Of a stretch of 64,000 bases of DNA, positions 1-8,971 are shown piece after piece. The DNA is from Pseudomonas sp. Irchel s3f7 (GTDB lineage Bacteria; Pseudomonadota; Gammaproteobacteria; Pseudomonadales; Pseudomonadaceae). The stretch lies in NCBI RefSeq assembly GCF_900187615.1, contig NZ_FYDO01000003.1, positions 124,001 to 188,000 on the forward strand, in the 5' to 3' direction. A program made the position numbers and the translations under genes. Numbering within the stretch: the stretch's first letter is position 1; each line of letters starts with the position of its first letter. The notes below the pieces were generated by a model. That model ran no database searches and was not told the DNA's origin. It saw nothing but the letters and a program-made list of their open reading frames with translations.

Positions 1-92
1 CGTTGCAGCGCCTGTTGGTGAAAGCCTTGGGTGACAAGCAGGAAGTGGCGTTTTCCGGCGGCGCTACCGTCATGAAAATTATCGGCGGCTGA
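1..92 (+). CDS. C-terminal end of an unidentified protein (partial)
   Basis: An open frame enters from the left edge and stops at TGA 90-92, giving 29 residues that end VAFSGGATVMKIIGG. I do not recognise the family from this fragment. The frame has no internal stop, and the end is followed by a REP-type inverted repeat, as is usual after genes in this genome. The gene starts outside the window, so length, start and function cannot be judged. Confidence 0.6.
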   Translation, partial: LQRLLVKALGDKQEVAFSGGATVMKIIGG

Positions 93-101
93 ATCGGCCT
101 C

Positions 102-169
102 ATCGCGGGCAAGCCACGCTCCCACAGGGTTTTGCGTAAACGCTGTGGGGAGCGTGGCTTGCCCGCGAT
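102..169. repeat. REPIN-type inverted repeat (short spacer)
   Basis: Two long arms read as inverted copies: ATCGCGGGCAAGCCACGCTC at 102-121 and its reverse complement ending at 169, around a spacer of roughly 13 bases. One arm has an extra G. The arms carry the typical Pseudomonas REP core (GGCAAGCC flanked by CTCCCACAG). It lies between the partial gene and the DUF4823 lipoprotein gene. Confidence 0.85.
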
Positions 170-263
170 TGCGTTTGATCAGGCACGATGAACTTGAGCT
201 GGCGCGGAAGCTGCATCCAACGGCCATTCGCCGGTTTTCCGTCACCGGCCTCTGGAGGATAGG

Positions 264-872
264 ATGCGTAGCCTGGTTTTGCTGCTGGCCGTTTTGGCGC
301 TTGGTGGCTGCATGAACGTCAGCGATATGGCCGAAATGACCCGTTACCATATGAGCGATGCAGGGGTGCTCGACCACAGCGACAGCCGTCGCGTGAATAA
401 CCTGCGCATTCAGCCCGACTCCTTCGTCTATATTGCCCAGGGTGCGTTCATGCCACCGGGCAGCACTGTTTATCCGCGCCCTAACGTGATTGCCGAAGTT
501 GCCTTCGATGGCTTTGTCGAATACTTCCCAATGGTACGCCGTGCCCGTGTCCCCGAAGGACTCGACCAGGCCATGAGTGAAGCCCGTGCCGTCGGCGCCC
601 ACTATCTGCTTTACACGCGTTTTGCCAAGTCAGACGACCGTATCGGCAACTCGGACGAGTGGCTGGATCAGGAAGCGCTGGATCGCCTCGGCATCGACAG
701 CGGCGTGATTCAAATCATGTTGATCGAGACCAGCACCCAGTATTTGATTGATACTGCGCATATCAAGAGTCGTGGCGGTTTGCTGACGTTCCACGACGAA
801 AAACCCGAAGACCTCATGGGCCCGCCGCTGGAACAATATGCGCGCAGCCTGCTGGGGCTCAGCGACCAGTAA
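264..872 (+). CDS. DUF4823-type lipoprotein
   Basis: A 202-residue protein beginning with a lipoprotein signal peptide: charged MR, a hydrophobic stretch, and the lipobox LGGC with the acceptor Cys at residue 16. The mature part is mixed alpha/beta and includes a segment on an unknown partner ([18 protein letters not shown]) of the kind found in Pseudomonas DUF4823 proteins. That family assignment is from memory and the function is unknown. A good ribosome binding site (CTGGAGGA) precedes ATG 264. The DUF1285 gene begins 16 bp after the stop, so the two are probably one transcript. The mature lipoprotein has Met after Cys and no Asp at +2, which fits outer-membrane sorting. Confidence 0.8.
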   Translation: MRSLVLLLAVLALGGCMNVSDMAEMTRYHMSDAGVLDHSDSRRVNNLRIQPDSFVYIAQGAFMPPGSTVYPRPNVIAEVAFDGFVEYFPMVRRARVPEGLDQAMSEARAVGAHYLLYTRFAKSDDRIGNSDEWLDQEALDRLGIDSGVIQIMLIETSTQYLIDTAHIKSRGGLLTFHDEKPEDLMGPPLEQYARSLLGLSDQ

Positions 873-888
873 ATCCAAGGAGAACGCC

Positions 889-1449
889 ATGAGTGGCCCG
901 CAAAAAGCCAACGACCTGCTGGGGCAAATCCCCAAGACCAAAGGCTTGCCGCCGGTCCACCTGTGGAATCCCGACTTCTGCGGCGACATCGACATGCGCA
1001 TCGCCCGCGACGGCACCTGGTATTACCTGGGCACGCCGATCGGGCGCAAGCCGATGGTCAAGTTGTTCTCCACCATCATCCGCCGCGACGGCGATGATTA
1101 TTTCCTCATTACCCCGGTCGAGAAAGTCGGCATCAAGGTCGACGATGCGCCGTTCGTGGCGATTGCCGTGGACGTGGAAGGTGAGGGCGAGGCACAACTC
1201 CTGCGCTTTACCACCAATGTCGAGGAGACCACGGAAGCTGGGGCTGAACACCCGATTCGCGTGGTGATCGATCCGGAGACTCAAGAACCGGCGCCCTACG
1301 TTCATGTGCGGACCAATCTCGAAGCGCTGATTCACCGCAACGTGTTCTACCAACTGGTGGAGCTGGCGGTCAGTCGCGAGATCGACGGGCAGCGCTGGCT
1401 CGGCGTGTGGAGTGGCGGCGAGTTTTTCCGCATCGGTCTCGAACCCTGA
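889..1449 (+). CDS. DUF1285 family protein
   Basis: A 186-residue soluble protein starting [19 protein letters not shown]. The start at 889 is chosen because AAGGAG lies at 877-882. An in-frame upstream start at 838 would lie inside the lipoprotein gene. The N-terminal segment [24 protein letters not shown] and the later [14 protein letters not shown] are typical of DUF1285, a conserved proteobacterial family without a proven reaction. There is no signal peptide, so it should be cytoplasmic. It follows the DUF4823 gene closely and is probably co-transcribed. Family recognition is good; function is unknown. Confidence 0.85.
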   Translation: MSGPQKANDLLGQIPKTKGLPPVHLWNPDFCGDIDMRIARDGTWYYLGTPIGRKPMVKLFSTIIRRDGDDYFLITPVEKVGIKVDDAPFVAIAVDVEGEGEAQLLRFTTNVEETTEAGAEHPIRVVIDPETQEPAPYVHVRTNLEALIHRNVFYQLVELAVSREIDGQRWLGVWSGGEFFRIGLEP

Positions 1450-1458
1450 GCCTGACAC

Positions 1459-1484
1459 TGTGGGATCAAGCCTGCTTGCGATGG
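1459..1484. repeat. Solitary REP-like half element
   Basis: TGTGGGATCAAGCCTGCTTG followed by CGATGG resembles one arm of the REP repeats seen elsewhere in the window (GTGGGAGCAAGCxTGCTCGCGAT). No matching inverted arm is visible before the next gene end at 1593. The stretch 1485-1592 holds nothing else I can name. Confidence 0.5.
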
Positions 1485-1592
1485 GGTCCTGCAACGCAAC
1501 ACCTGATTTGGTCATAAACCGCCTTGCGCAACGCCTCAATCAACGGCTGCTTGCAGGCATGGGATTTCTCCTGGCTTCTGAAGTCTGGGCAG

Positions 1593-1916
1593 CTATTGGC
1601 TCATGCCGCCTTTTTTATTGTCGGTGGTGCTTGAGCCGAGTCCACCCTCGCTGGGCGATGTGGTGTCCGGCACATTCAAACCGTCCTGACGGCCCGCATC
1701 GTTGCCCTGCATCCGTGGATCGGTACCGGTGGCGGGTGGCAGGTTGATGTCGACATCCGTGCCGTCGGTGTTCATCCCCGGGGCGCTCTGGATGGCAGGC
1801 GCCTTGGGTTTTTCTACCGGGTTGGTCGGGCCCGTGCTGGAGCCGATAGCGCCGGCGAGTGCGACAGAGGACAACAACGCAGTGAGGGCGAGGGCGGTCA
1901 GTCTGGACAGGCTCAT
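1593..1916 (-). CDS. Small secreted hypothetical protein
   Basis: A 107-residue protein with a clear Sec signal peptide (MSLSRLTALALTALLSSVALAGA). The mature part is low-complexity and rich in Gly, Pro, Asp, Ser and Asn, ending DNKKGGMSQ. It looks disordered and has no recognisable domain. On the minus strand the start has GGAG seven bases upstream. It stands alone between the DUF1285 gene and the MFS gene. Coding is supported by the signal peptide, the ribosome binding site and a frame compatible with the local GC pattern. I cannot give a function. Confidence 0.7.
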   Translation of the reverse strand: MSLSRLTALALTALLSSVALAGAIGSSTGPTNPVEKPKAPAIQSAPGMNTDGTDVDINLPPATGTDPRMQGNDAGRQDGLNVPDTTSPSEGGLGSSTTDNKKGGMSQ

Positions 1917-1996
1917 GGTGTCGTCTCCAACGAAGAGGGTCCTGTCTGATTAGTCCACCCTCGATCTGAAGGGGTGCCAAATGAGCGACGAACGGC

Positions 1997-3202
1997 TCAG
2001 GCCTGTTGCAATGCCTTGGCGATGGTTGCCCGACGCCAGATCAACCGGCCCACGGTAATCAGCCAGTTGAGCAAAGCAACGACCAACACCGTGAGCAGCA
2101 GTGTAGACATGCCGTGTTCGACGATGATCTTTCCTGCCAGCAGCGGAAAGCCAAACACGCCGATGAAGTACGACAGGCTGAACAGCAACAGGGATTGCGA
2201 GGTGGTGCCGTTCGGCGCTTCGTTGGCGGCCAGGCCGTTGATCACCGAATAGGTCAGACCATAACCGACCCCGAGCATCACCGCGGCGAGCAAATAACTG
2301 GGGCCGTCGTCGACGACAAAACCAAACATCAGGATCGAACCCAGCATCAGGCCCGAGAGCAGGCAGGACGCACGAAACGGATCGCGTTTGACCACGAAAC
2401 CCGCAATCAGCATGCGCCCACTGATCGCTGCGCTCATGAAGCCGAGGAAAAACAACGAATAGTCGAGGGAGCGCGCCGCTGCATAGCTGGTCTGGAAACT
2501 CGACAGCCCGCCGAACACGCAACCGCCGAGGCCGACCATGATGATCGCAAATACGGCCTTGGACGACAGCACCTGGCCCGCCGTACGCCAGGAAATCCGC
2601 GATACGCTGGTCGATGGCGTCGGCGTCTGTTTCAGCTGTCGATCCAGCCGCCAGAACAGCAGAACGCCGATCAGGCTGGCCAGCGCCGCCAGGTAAAACG
2701 CCGCCGTCACCGGATAGCCAAGCGCACTCGCCGCGCGGCCGAGCAATGGTCCGCTACCGATTCCGGTCATCATGCTGCCCGAGAGCAACGCGAAGTATTT
2801 GGCGCGCTGGGCTGGCGTCACCAGGCTCGCCACGATGATCGGACCGAGGGTGTAGAACACGCCCCAGCCCGCCCCCAGCAACAATCCGAAAAACAGCAGC
2901 AGATGGCCAAACCCCGGCGTCAATGCGAAACCCAGACTGGCGACTACCAGCAACCCACCGAACAGCGCCACTGAACGCGCAGCACCAAGCAGATCGGACA
3001 AGTGCCCGGAAACAATCACCGCCACAAACGTGCTGAGCATCGCCGCCGAAATCACACTGCCCGCATCGTGCTCGTTACCGCCGCGCGAACCGATCAACAG
3101 CGACAACAAAAACGTCGAGCCATAGGACAGCGAGAGCAGGTAACTGGCGAGGCAAAACAGGCCGAACAATTTGCGTGAAACTTGAGGTGTTGCGGTCGAC
3201 AT
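1997..3202 (-). CDS. MFS transporter
   Basis: A 401-residue membrane protein with about twelve hydrophobic segments in two groups of six, the layout of the major facilitator superfamily. The conserved loop between helices 2 and 3 reads SGHLSDLLGAARS, the usual MFS motif A position (G-x-x-x-D-x-x-G-x-R). AAGGAA precedes the ATG at 3202. The substrate cannot be inferred: there is no neighbouring pathway or regulator gene. The downstream gene on the same strand (1593-1916) is 80 bp away and could be read from the same transcript. Confidence 0.85.
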   Translation of the reverse strand: MSTATPQVSRKLFGLFCLASYLLSLSYGSTFLLSLLIGSRGGNEHDAGSVISAAMLSTFVAVIVSGHLSDLLGAARSVALFGGLLVVASLGFALTPGFGHLLLFFGLLLGAGWGVFYTLGPIIVASLVTPAQRAKYFALLSGSMMTGIGSGPLLGRAASALGYPVTAAFYLAALASLIGVLLFWRLDRQLKQTPTPSTSVSRISWRTAGQVLSSKAVFAIIMVGLGGCVFGGLSSFQTSYAAARSLDYSLFFLGFMSAAISGRMLIAGFVVKRDPFRASCLLSGLMLGSILMFGFVVDDGPSYLLAAVMLGVGYGLTYSVINGLAANEAPNGTTSQSLLLFSLSYFIGVFGFPLLAGKIIVEHGMSTLLLTVLVVALLNWLITVGRLIWRRATIAKALQQA

Positions 3203-3329
3203 GACGCGGTTCCTTGACCGGGTAAATGAGCAGCTTGTCTATCTAACCATGCAAGGTCGGGATGTTAGGTCCGAGGTTATCGATTCCAGGGTTAGTGTTG
3301 GCCGGAGTAAGCGTGGTGTTTGAGCTTTT

Positions 3330-3455
3330 GTGGCGAGGGAGCTTGCTCCCGCTGGGACGCGCAGCGACCCCAATAAAAACGCTGCATTTTTTGGGAGCTC
3401 GGTTGAATAGTAGGGGCCTGCTTCGCAAGCCGACGGGAGCAAGCTCCCTCGCCAC
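3330..3455. repeat. REPIN-type element, long-spacer family
   Basis: The arm GTGGCGAGGGAGCTTGCTCC at 3330-3349 and its reverse complement ending at 3455 enclose an 80-base centre. The centre contains a smaller hairpin (GCAGCG ... CGCTGC) followed by TTTTTT. The same arms recur at 30401-30577 and 46501-46627. It sits in the 343-bp gap between the divergent MFS and GNAT genes. The rest of that gap must hold both promoters, but I see no convincing -35/-10 pair. Confidence 0.85.
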
Positions 3456-3545
3456 AAATAAGCACTATCCCGACAGATAAGCGCTATCGCCACAAACCAC
3501 GCATCGCCTTAGTATGGCGTTTTCAACTTTTGACAAGGCACGTCC

Positions 3546-4028
3546 ATGACGATCGAAATCCGCCCGGCGACCCCCAGTGATGCACCGCAAATCCTCGCGT
3601 TCATCACTGAACTGGCCGACTACGAACGTGCCCGTCATGAAGTCATCGCCAGCGTCACCGACATCGAACGCAGCCTGTTCAGCGAAGGCGCCACGGCCCA
3701 TGGCCTGATCTGCTTGCGCGACGGTTTGCCGATCGGTTTCGCGGTGTTCTTCTTCAGCTATTCGACATGGCTGGGTAGCAACTGCTTGTACCTCGAGGAC
3801 CTTTACATCACCCCGGAACAGCGCGGCGGCGGTGCAGGCAAAACCCTGCTGCGTCATTTGGCAAAAATCGCCTGCGCCAATGATTGCGGGCGGTTTGAGT
3901 GGAGTGTGCTGGAGTGGAATACACCGGCCATCGATTTCTACAAATCGTTGGGCGCGCAGCCACAGGAGGAGTGGGTTCGGTATCGGATGGATGGGGCGGT
4001 GTTGCGGGATTTTGCTTCGGGTAACTGA
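3546..4028 (+). CDS. GNAT N-acetyltransferase, SSAT-like
   Basis: A 160-residue single-domain GNAT protein. The acetyl-CoA-binding motif reads LYLEDLYITPEQRGGGAGKTLL, followed by a motif B region with WNTPAIDFYKSLGA. The order and the wording LEDLY, RGxGxGKxLL and NTPAIDFYxSLGA resemble the spermidine/spermine or thialysine acetyltransferase branch. A small polyamine or lysine-like amine is therefore a reasonable substrate guess, but no more than that. The start at 3546 has AAGG upstream. It is transcribed alone and faces the convergent etfQO gene. Confidence 0.88.
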   Translation: MTIEIRPATPSDAPQILAFITELADYERARHEVIASVTDIERSLFSEGATAHGLICLRDGLPIGFAVFFFSYSTWLGSNCLYLEDLYITPEQRGGGAGKTLLRHLAKIACANDCGRFEWSVLEWNTPAIDFYKSLGAQPQEEWVRYRMDGAVLRDFASGN

Positions 4029-4095
4029 AGTTTTTAGACGATCGCGGCGTTCGCCAACGCCTGCAGGGAACGCGAATATCCGCTAAATCGCAGGC

Positions 4096-4124
4096 AACAA
4101 AAAGGCCCCCATTTCGGGAGCCTT
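4096..4124 (-). terminator. Rho-independent terminator of etfQO
   Basis: On the minus strand AAGGCTCCC pairs with GGGGGCCTT (one mismatch) around GAAAT, followed by TTTTTGTTG. It lies 18 bp after the etfQO stop. Confidence 0.75.
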
Positions 4125-4141
4125 GATGTTCGCGGTTCGGC

Positions 4142-5806
4142 TTACATGTTCGGGTAAGTCGGGCCGCCAGCGCCTTCCGGCGTCACCCAAGTGATGTTCT
4201 GAGCAGGATCCTTAATGTCGCAGGTCTTGCAGTGAACGCAGTTCTGGGCGTTGATCTGGAAGCGCTTCTCGCCGTCTTCCTTGGTGATCACTTCGTACAC
4301 GCCTGCCGGGCAGTAACGCTGAGCAGGCTCATCGTACAGGGGCAGGTTCTTGCTGATCGGGATGCTTGGATCGGTCAGCTTCAGGTGGCACGGCTGCTCT
4401 TCTTCGTGGTTGGTGCCGGAGATGAACACCGAGCTCAATTTGTCGAAGCTGATCTTGCCGTCCGGTTTCGGGTAGTCAATCTTCTTGCAGTCGGCCGCGA
4501 GCTTGAGGCAGGCGTAGTCCGGCTTGTTGTCGTGCAGGGTGAACGGCAGTTTGCCGCCGAAGATGTTCTGGTCGAGCCAGTTGAAACCACCACCGACAAT
4601 GGCGCCGAACTTGTGGATCGCCGGGCCGAAGTTACGGCTGGCGAACAGTTCTTCGTGCAGCCAGCTGTTCTTGAACGCTTCCACGTAAGTGGTCAGTTCT
4701 TCGCTGCCGTCCTTGTCGGCGAACAGTGCATCAGCCACCGATTCAGCGGCGAGCATGCCGGACTTCATCGCGGTGTGGCTGCCTTTGATCTTGGCGAAGT
4801 TCAGGGTGCCGAGGTCGCAACCGATCAGCGCGCCGCCCTTGAAGACCATCTTCGGCAGCGAGTTCAGGCCGCCCTTGCAGATCGCGCGAGCGCCGTAGCT
4901 GATGCGCTTGCCGCCTTCCAGGTGCTGCTTGAGCACCGGGTGATGCTTGAGGCGCTGGAACTCGTCGAACGGCGACAGGTAGGTGTTGCTGTAGGACAGG
5001 TCGACGATCAGGCCGACTACAACCTGGTTGTTTTCCAGGTGATAGAGGAACGAGCCGCCGGTGTTCTCGGTGCCCATGATGTCCATCGGCCAACCGGCGG
5101 TGTGCACTACCAGGCCTGGCTGATGCTTGGCCGGGTCGACTTCCCAGATTTCTTTCAGGCCGATGCCGTAATGCTGGGCGTCAGCGTCAGTGTCCAGGTT
5201 GAAGCGCTTGATCAGCTGCTTGCCGATGTGGCCACGGCAACCTTCGGCGAACAGCGTGTACTTGCCACGCAGTTCCATGCCAGGGGTGTACAAGCCTTCT
5301 TTCGGGTGACCTTCGCGGTCAACGCCAAGATCACCGGTGATGATCCCGCGAACCACGCCGTTTTCGTCGATCAGCGCTTCCTGAGCGGCGAAGCCCGGGT
5401 AGATTTCCACGCCCAGGTTCTCGGCCTGCTGGGCCAGCCAGCGGCACAGGTTGCCCAGGGAGATGATGTAGTTGCCTTCGTTGTGCATGGTCTTGGGCAC
5501 AAAGAAGTCAGGCACTTTCTGCGCGCTTTCGGCGTTCTTGAGCACGAAGATGTCGTCGCGGGTAACCGGCGTGTTCAACGGCGCGCCGAGTTCTTTCCAG
5601 TCCGGGAACAGTTCGTTCAGGGCGCGTGGTTCAAACACGGCACCGGACAGAATGTGAGCACCGACTTCGGAGCCTTTTTCGACCACGCAGACGCTGATTT
5701 CCTTACCGGCTTCAGCAGCCTTCTGCTTCAAGCGGCAGGCAGCGGAAAGACCAGCGGGGCCGGCACCGACGATGACCACGTCGAATTCCATGTATTCGCG
5801 TTCCAC
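4142..5806 (-). CDS. etfQO: Electron transfer flavoprotein-ubiquinone oxidoreductase
   Basis: A 554-residue enzyme that passes electrons from reduced ETF, the acceptor of acyl-CoA dehydrogenases, to ubiquinone at the inner membrane. The FAD-binding dinucleotide fold is at the N terminus (VVIVGAGPAGLSAACRL). The ubiquinone and membrane-associated part is central. The C-terminal ferredoxin-like segment carries the 4Fe-4S ligands (YCPAGVYE, then CVHCKTCDIKDP). The start is GTG at 5806, because AGGAG lies seven bases upstream; the ATG five codons on has no such site. It is divergent from etfB-etfA, and the two share a control region with a PsrA-like operator. Length and motifs are normal for the family. 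Confidence 0.97.
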   Translation of the reverse strand: MEREYMEFDVVIVGAGPAGLSAACRLKQKAAEAGKEISVCVVEKGSEVGAHILSGAVFEPRALNELFPDWKELGAPLNTPVTRDDIFVLKNAESAQKVPDFFVPKTMHNEGNYIISLGNLCRWLAQQAENLGVEIYPGFAAQEALIDENGVVRGIITGDLGVDREGHPKEGLYTPGMELRGKYTLFAEGCRGHIGKQLIKRFNLDTDADAQHYGIGLKEIWEVDPAKHQPGLVVHTAGWPMDIMGTENTGGSFLYHLENNQVVVGLIVDLSYSNTYLSPFDEFQRLKHHPVLKQHLEGGKRISYGARAICKGGLNSLPKMVFKGGALIGCDLGTLNFAKIKGSHTAMKSGMLAAESVADALFADKDGSEELTTYVEAFKNSWLHEELFASRNFGPAIHKFGAIVGGGFNWLDQNIFGGKLPFTLHDNKPDYACLKLAADCKKIDYPKPDGKISFDKLSSVFISGTNHEEEQPCHLKLTDPSIPISKNLPLYDEPAQRYCPAGVYEVITKEDGEKRFQINAQNCVHCKTCDIKDPAQNITWVTPEGAGGPTYPNM

Positions 5807-5930
5807 AGGTTATCTCCTACTCAAGGCTCAACAGTTTTTTTTCTAATTGGAGTTTGGTGTCGCATCCATGAATCCCGGCGTGATGCCGAAAGCGGACAAA
5901 CGATTGACCACCTTTCTCTCTGGGTGGCGC

Positions 5931-5959
5931 ATTATATCTACACCACTCCCAGCGTCCAA
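5931..5959 (-). promoter_or_regulatory. Sigma-70 promoter of etfQO
   Basis: Read on the minus strand, TTGGAC (5954-5959) and TATAAT (5931-5936) are separated by exactly 17 bases. The start codon of etfQO is about 125 bp downstream. The -35 box overlaps the end of the palindrome at 5956-5981, which suits repression by a bound protein. The 546-bp gap 5807-6352 otherwise holds the two palindromes listed separately and no gene. A weak TCGTC.GTC/GAC.GACGA inverted repeat is also present near 6200. Confidence 0.75.
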
Positions 5960-5981
5960 TACAAACGTTTGTTTGAATTGG
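5956..5981. promoter_or_regulatory. PsrA-like operator between etfQO and etfB
   Basis: CCAATACAAAC and GTTTGAATTGG form 11-base arms with one mismatch around the four bases GTTT. The core, CAAAC-N4-GTTTG at 5962-5975, fits the published PsrA consensus (G/C)AAAC-N2-4-GTTT(G/C) as I remember it. PsrA is the TetR-family fatty-acid-responsive repressor of Pseudomonas, and ETF genes serve fatty-acid oxidation. The site overlaps the etfQO -35 box. Confidence 0.7.
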
Positions 5982-6035
5982 CTCAAGCCCAGAGAAATCA
6001 AAGTCACGCGCCTTATGAACGGCTATTTTGGCGTA

Positions 6036-6061
6036 TTGACCGGAATAGGCGTTCCGGTCAA
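6036..6061. promoter_or_regulatory. Perfect 10-bp inverted repeat upstream of etfB
   Basis: TTGACCGGAA (6036-6045) and TTCCGGTCAA (6052-6061) are exact inverted copies around TAGGCG. There is no T-run, so it is not a terminator, and it is far (290 bp) from the etfB start. It could be a regulator site or part of a promoter (TTGACC as a -35 with CAAGAT 17 bases on). The regulator is unknown. Confidence 0.5.
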
Positions 6062-6352
6062 GATACGGTCGGTTTTGCGCTCGCCGTAGGCTGACTGGTG
6101 GCTTCAAGAGCACCTCTAAAGACAGGGCGATGGCAGTAGAGAGTGATGTGCAGCGCAGCTTTGGCGCGCAGTTTACACGCCGCGGTATTGAATGACTCGT
6201 CGGTCACGACTGACGAATGGTCATCCACATCATGAGCGATGGTCACTTGACACCTTTGCCGGCGTTTTTGGAGGTGCCCTTGCGCCCGATGAGCATCAAC
6301 CGCCAGGTTCGCCTAGGCGACTTTCTTTTCACCGGAGAGTAACGAGGAATCC

Positions 6353-7102
6353 ATGAAGGTTCTTGTAGCTGTCAAACGCGTTGTGGATTACAACGTGAAA
6401 GTTCGCGTCAAGGCGGACAATTCCGGCGTCGATCTTGCCAACGTCAAGATGTCGATGAACCCGTTCTGCGAGATCGCCGTTGAAGAAGCCGTACGCCTGA
6501 AAGAAAAAGGTGTTGCGACTGAAATCGTCGTCGTCTCCGTTGGCCCGTCCACCGCTCAAGAGCAACTGCGCACCGCGCTGGCTCTGGGTGCCGACCGCGC
6601 CATCCTCGTCGAATCCGCCGAAGATCTGACTTCCCTGGCCGTTGCCAAACTGTTGAAAGCTGTTGTCGACAAGGAACAGCCTCAGCTGGTGATCCTTGGC
6701 AAGCAAGCCATCGACAGCGACAACAACCAGACTGGCCAGATGCTCGCAGCATTGAGCGGCTACGGTCAGGGCACGTTCGCTTCGAAAGTCGAAATCAGCG
6801 GCGACAGCGTTGCTGTTACCCGGGAAGTCGACGGCGGCGCGCAGACAGTTTCCCTGAAGCTGCCGGCCATCGTCACCACCGATCTGCGTTTGAACGAGCC
6901 GCGCTACGCGTCTCTGCCAAACATCATGAAAGCCAAGAAGAAGCCTCTCGAAGTACTGACTCCGGATGCTTTGGGCGTTTCCACCGCCTCCACCAACAAG
7001 ACCGTGAAAGTCGAAGCGCCTGCTGCACGCAGCGCGGGTATCAAGGTCAAGTCGGTGGCTGAACTGGTCGAGAAACTGAAAAACGAAGCGAAGGTAATCT
7101 AA
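6353..7102 (+). CDS. etfB: Electron transfer flavoprotein beta subunit
   Basis: A 249-residue ETF small subunit, which binds AMP and docks with the alpha subunit to accept electrons from acyl-CoA and other dehydrogenases. Family marks seen are [20 protein letters not shown] at the start, [18 protein letters not shown], the AMP-binding [17 protein letters not shown], and the conserved [24 protein letters not shown] segment. GAGGAA stands at the right distance before ATG 6353. The alpha-subunit gene begins two bases after the stop, so translation is likely coupled. It is divergent from etfQO, which completes the electron path to ubiquinone. Confidence 0.97.
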   Translation: MKVLVAVKRVVDYNVKVRVKADNSGVDLANVKMSMNPFCEIAVEEAVRLKEKGVATEIVVVSVGPSTAQEQLRTALALGADRAILVESAEDLTSLAVAKLLKAVVDKEQPQLVILGKQAIDSDNNQTGQMLAALSGYGQGTFASKVEISGDSVAVTREVDGGAQTVSLKLPAIVTTDLRLNEPRYASLPNIMKAKKKPLEVLTPDALGVSTASTNKTVKVEAPAARSAGIKVKSVAELVEKLKNEAKVI

Positions 7103-7104
7103 TC

Positions 7105-8034
7105 ATGACTATCTTGGTAATCGCTGAGCACGACAACAAGGTTGTGGCGCCTGCCACCCTGAACACCGTTGCTGCTGCCGCCAAAATCGGTGGCGACATC
7201 CACGTTCTGGTCGCTGGCCAGGGTGTTGGTGCCGTGGCTGAAGCCGCTGCAAAAATCGCTGGCGTGAGCAAAGTATTGGTAGCTGACAACGCCGCCTACG
7301 CGCACCAGCTGCCGGAAAACGTCGCTCCTCTGGTGGCAGAGTTGGGCAAGGGCTACAGCCATATCCTGGCTGCCGCTACTTCCAACGGCAAAAACATCCT
7401 GCCGCGCGTTGCCGCTGCACTGGACGTTGATCAGATCTCCGAGATCATCTCGGTAGAAAGCGCTGACACTTTCAAGCGTCCGATCTACGCCGGTAACGCC
7501 ATCGCTACCGTTCAGTCGAACGCAGCAGTCAAAGTCATCACCGTGCGTGCTACCGGTTTCGACCCGGTTGCAGCTGAAGGCGGCTCCGCTGCCGTTGAAG
7601 CGGTTGGCGCTGCCCACGACGCTGGCATCTCCAGCTTCGTTGGCGAAGAGCTGGCCAAGTCCGATCGTCCGGAACTGACCGCTGCCAAGATCGTCGTTTC
7701 CGGCGGCCGCGGCATGCAGAACGGCGACAACTTCAAACACCTGTACGCCTTGGCCGACAAGCTGGGCGCTGCCGTTGGTGCTTCCCGCGCCGCGGTCGAC
7801 GCAGGTTTCGTACCGAACGACATGCAGGTCGGTCAGACCGGCAAGATCGTTGCTCCTCAGCTGTACATCGCCGTCGGTATTTCCGGCGCGATCCAGCACC
7901 TGGCCGGCATGAAAGACTCCAAAGTGATCGTCGCGATCAACAAGGACGAAGAAGCGCCGATCTTCCAGGTGGCCGATTACGGCCTGGTGGCAGACCTGTT
8001 CGAAGCTATCCCTGAGCTGGAGAAGCTGGTCTAA
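7105..8034 (+). CDS. etfA: Electron transfer flavoprotein alpha subunit
   Basis: A 309-residue ETF large subunit carrying the FAD. The N-terminal ETF domain begins [20 protein letters not shown]. The C-terminal FAD domain shows [44 protein letters not shown] and the closing [20 protein letters not shown], all expected. It follows etfB by two bases and is ended by a strong terminator at 8057-8085. Length is normal. Confidence 0.97.
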   Translation: MTILVIAEHDNKVVAPATLNTVAAAAKIGGDIHVLVAGQGVGAVAEAAAKIAGVSKVLVADNAAYAHQLPENVAPLVAELGKGYSHILAAATSNGKNILPRVAAALDVDQISEIISVESADTFKRPIYAGNAIATVQSNAAVKVITVRATGFDPVAAEGGSAAVEAVGAAHDAGISSFVGEELAKSDRPELTAAKIVVSGGRGMQNGDNFKHLYALADKLGAAVGASRAAVDAGFVPNDMQVGQTGKIVAPQLYIAVGISGAIQHLAGMKDSKVIVAINKDEEAPIFQVADYGLVADLFEAIPELEKLV

Positions 8035-8056
8035 ACCGGCTGCTTCACTTATAAAG

Positions 8057-8085
8057 AGCCCGACCTTTTGGTCGGGCTTTTTTTT
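8057..8085 (+). terminator. Rho-independent terminator of etfBA
   Basis: AGCCCGAC and GTCGGGCT pair perfectly around CTTTTG, followed by TTTTTTTT. It lies 22 bp after the etfA stop. Confidence 0.92.
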
Positions 8086-8134
8086 GCAGTTTTTTCGTAG
8101 ATGGCATAAGCGGGATTGAGAGGAGTGTATTGCC

Positions 8135-8962
8135 ATGGATCTGCGTTTTGTCTGGAGTTTGCTGGGATTGGCGCTATTACCGGCGCTTTCGTTTGCCGCG
8201 GGAAAGTGCGAGCGCCTGGTGGTGACCGGCAGCCCTGATGCGCCACCGTATCTGTGGCAAGACCCACAAAACCCCAGGCACCTGATCGGTGCCAGTGCTG
8301 ATTTGTTGCGGCACGTGGCGGGGGAGTTGGGAATCAAGGTCGAATTGCTTTACGCCGGCAAACGCTCCCAGGCTCTGGACGAAGTGCGCAGCGGGCGCAT
8401 GGACATGCTGGCGGACGCGCCGTTGACGGTTAAAGAACTGGAAACGCTGGACTACATTCATCCCCCTCTGCTGGAAAACGATTACCTGGTCTGGACCCGC
8501 AAGGATTCCGCGCTGGTCTACAACGAGGCACAGGATCTGCACGGTCATTCCGGTGCCGTGTCGGAAAAGTCTCGATTGACCTCGGGATTTGCCACTTTCG
8601 CCGAGCAGCAATTGACCCTCGTCCGTACAGCCAACCTGACCCAAGCCTTTCAGAAACTGCTTTTGAGTGAGGTGGAATTCGTCCTGGCCGGGCGCTACTC
8701 AGGTATGGCGATGGCGCAGACATTGGGCATGGCCAACGACCTGGTCGCTCGCCTGCAACCTGTCGACAAGCCGGGCCTGTACCTGGCGGTTTCCCATAAC
8801 TCCGCCTGCAACGATCCGTGGTTGCGCGGACAGCTGGCCAAAAAGATGACAGAATTGCCCGCGTCCGGACTGACGGAGGCCATGCTGCAACGCAATATCG
8901 AGCGCTGGACCGCGCAACAGAAGCAAGCGCCGCTGCAACCCGTCAGTACCCCAAAACAGTAG
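8135..8962 (+). CDS. Periplasmic amino-acid-type substrate-binding protein (family 3)
   Basis: A 275-residue protein with a Sec signal peptide (MDLRFVWSLLGLALLPALSFA) and the two-lobed fold of the family 3 solute-binding proteins: VVTGSPDAPPYLW at the start, then DLLRHVAGELGIKVELL and RSGRMDMLADAP. There are no ABC permease or ATPase genes beside it. It may therefore serve a distant transporter or act as a sensor or orphan binding protein. AGGAG is 10 bases before the ATG. A lipoprotein gene and an OmpA-like gene follow nine bases later, so it probably heads an envelope operon. Confidence 0.82.
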   Translation: MDLRFVWSLLGLALLPALSFAAGKCERLVVTGSPDAPPYLWQDPQNPRHLIGASADLLRHVAGELGIKVELLYAGKRSQALDEVRSGRMDMLADAPLTVKELETLDYIHPPLLENDYLVWTRKDSALVYNEAQDLHGHSGAVSEKSRLTSGFATFAEQQLTLVRTANLTQAFQKLLLSEVEFVLAGRYSGMAMAQTLGMANDLVARLQPVDKPGLYLAVSHNSACNDPWLRGQLAKKMTELPASGLTEAMLQRNIERWTAQQKQAPLQPVSTPKQ

Positions 8963-8971
8963 GGATTTTTA

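Noticed and set aside
3330..3455. REP arms as a CRISPR or IS terminal repeat
   Set aside because: Only one inverted pair, no regular spacers, no transposase and no target-site duplication visible.
4232..6094. 620-residue open frame opposite etfQO
   Set aside because: It mirrors the conserved etfQO frame, has no ribosome binding site and no domain; it is a GC-rich shadow.
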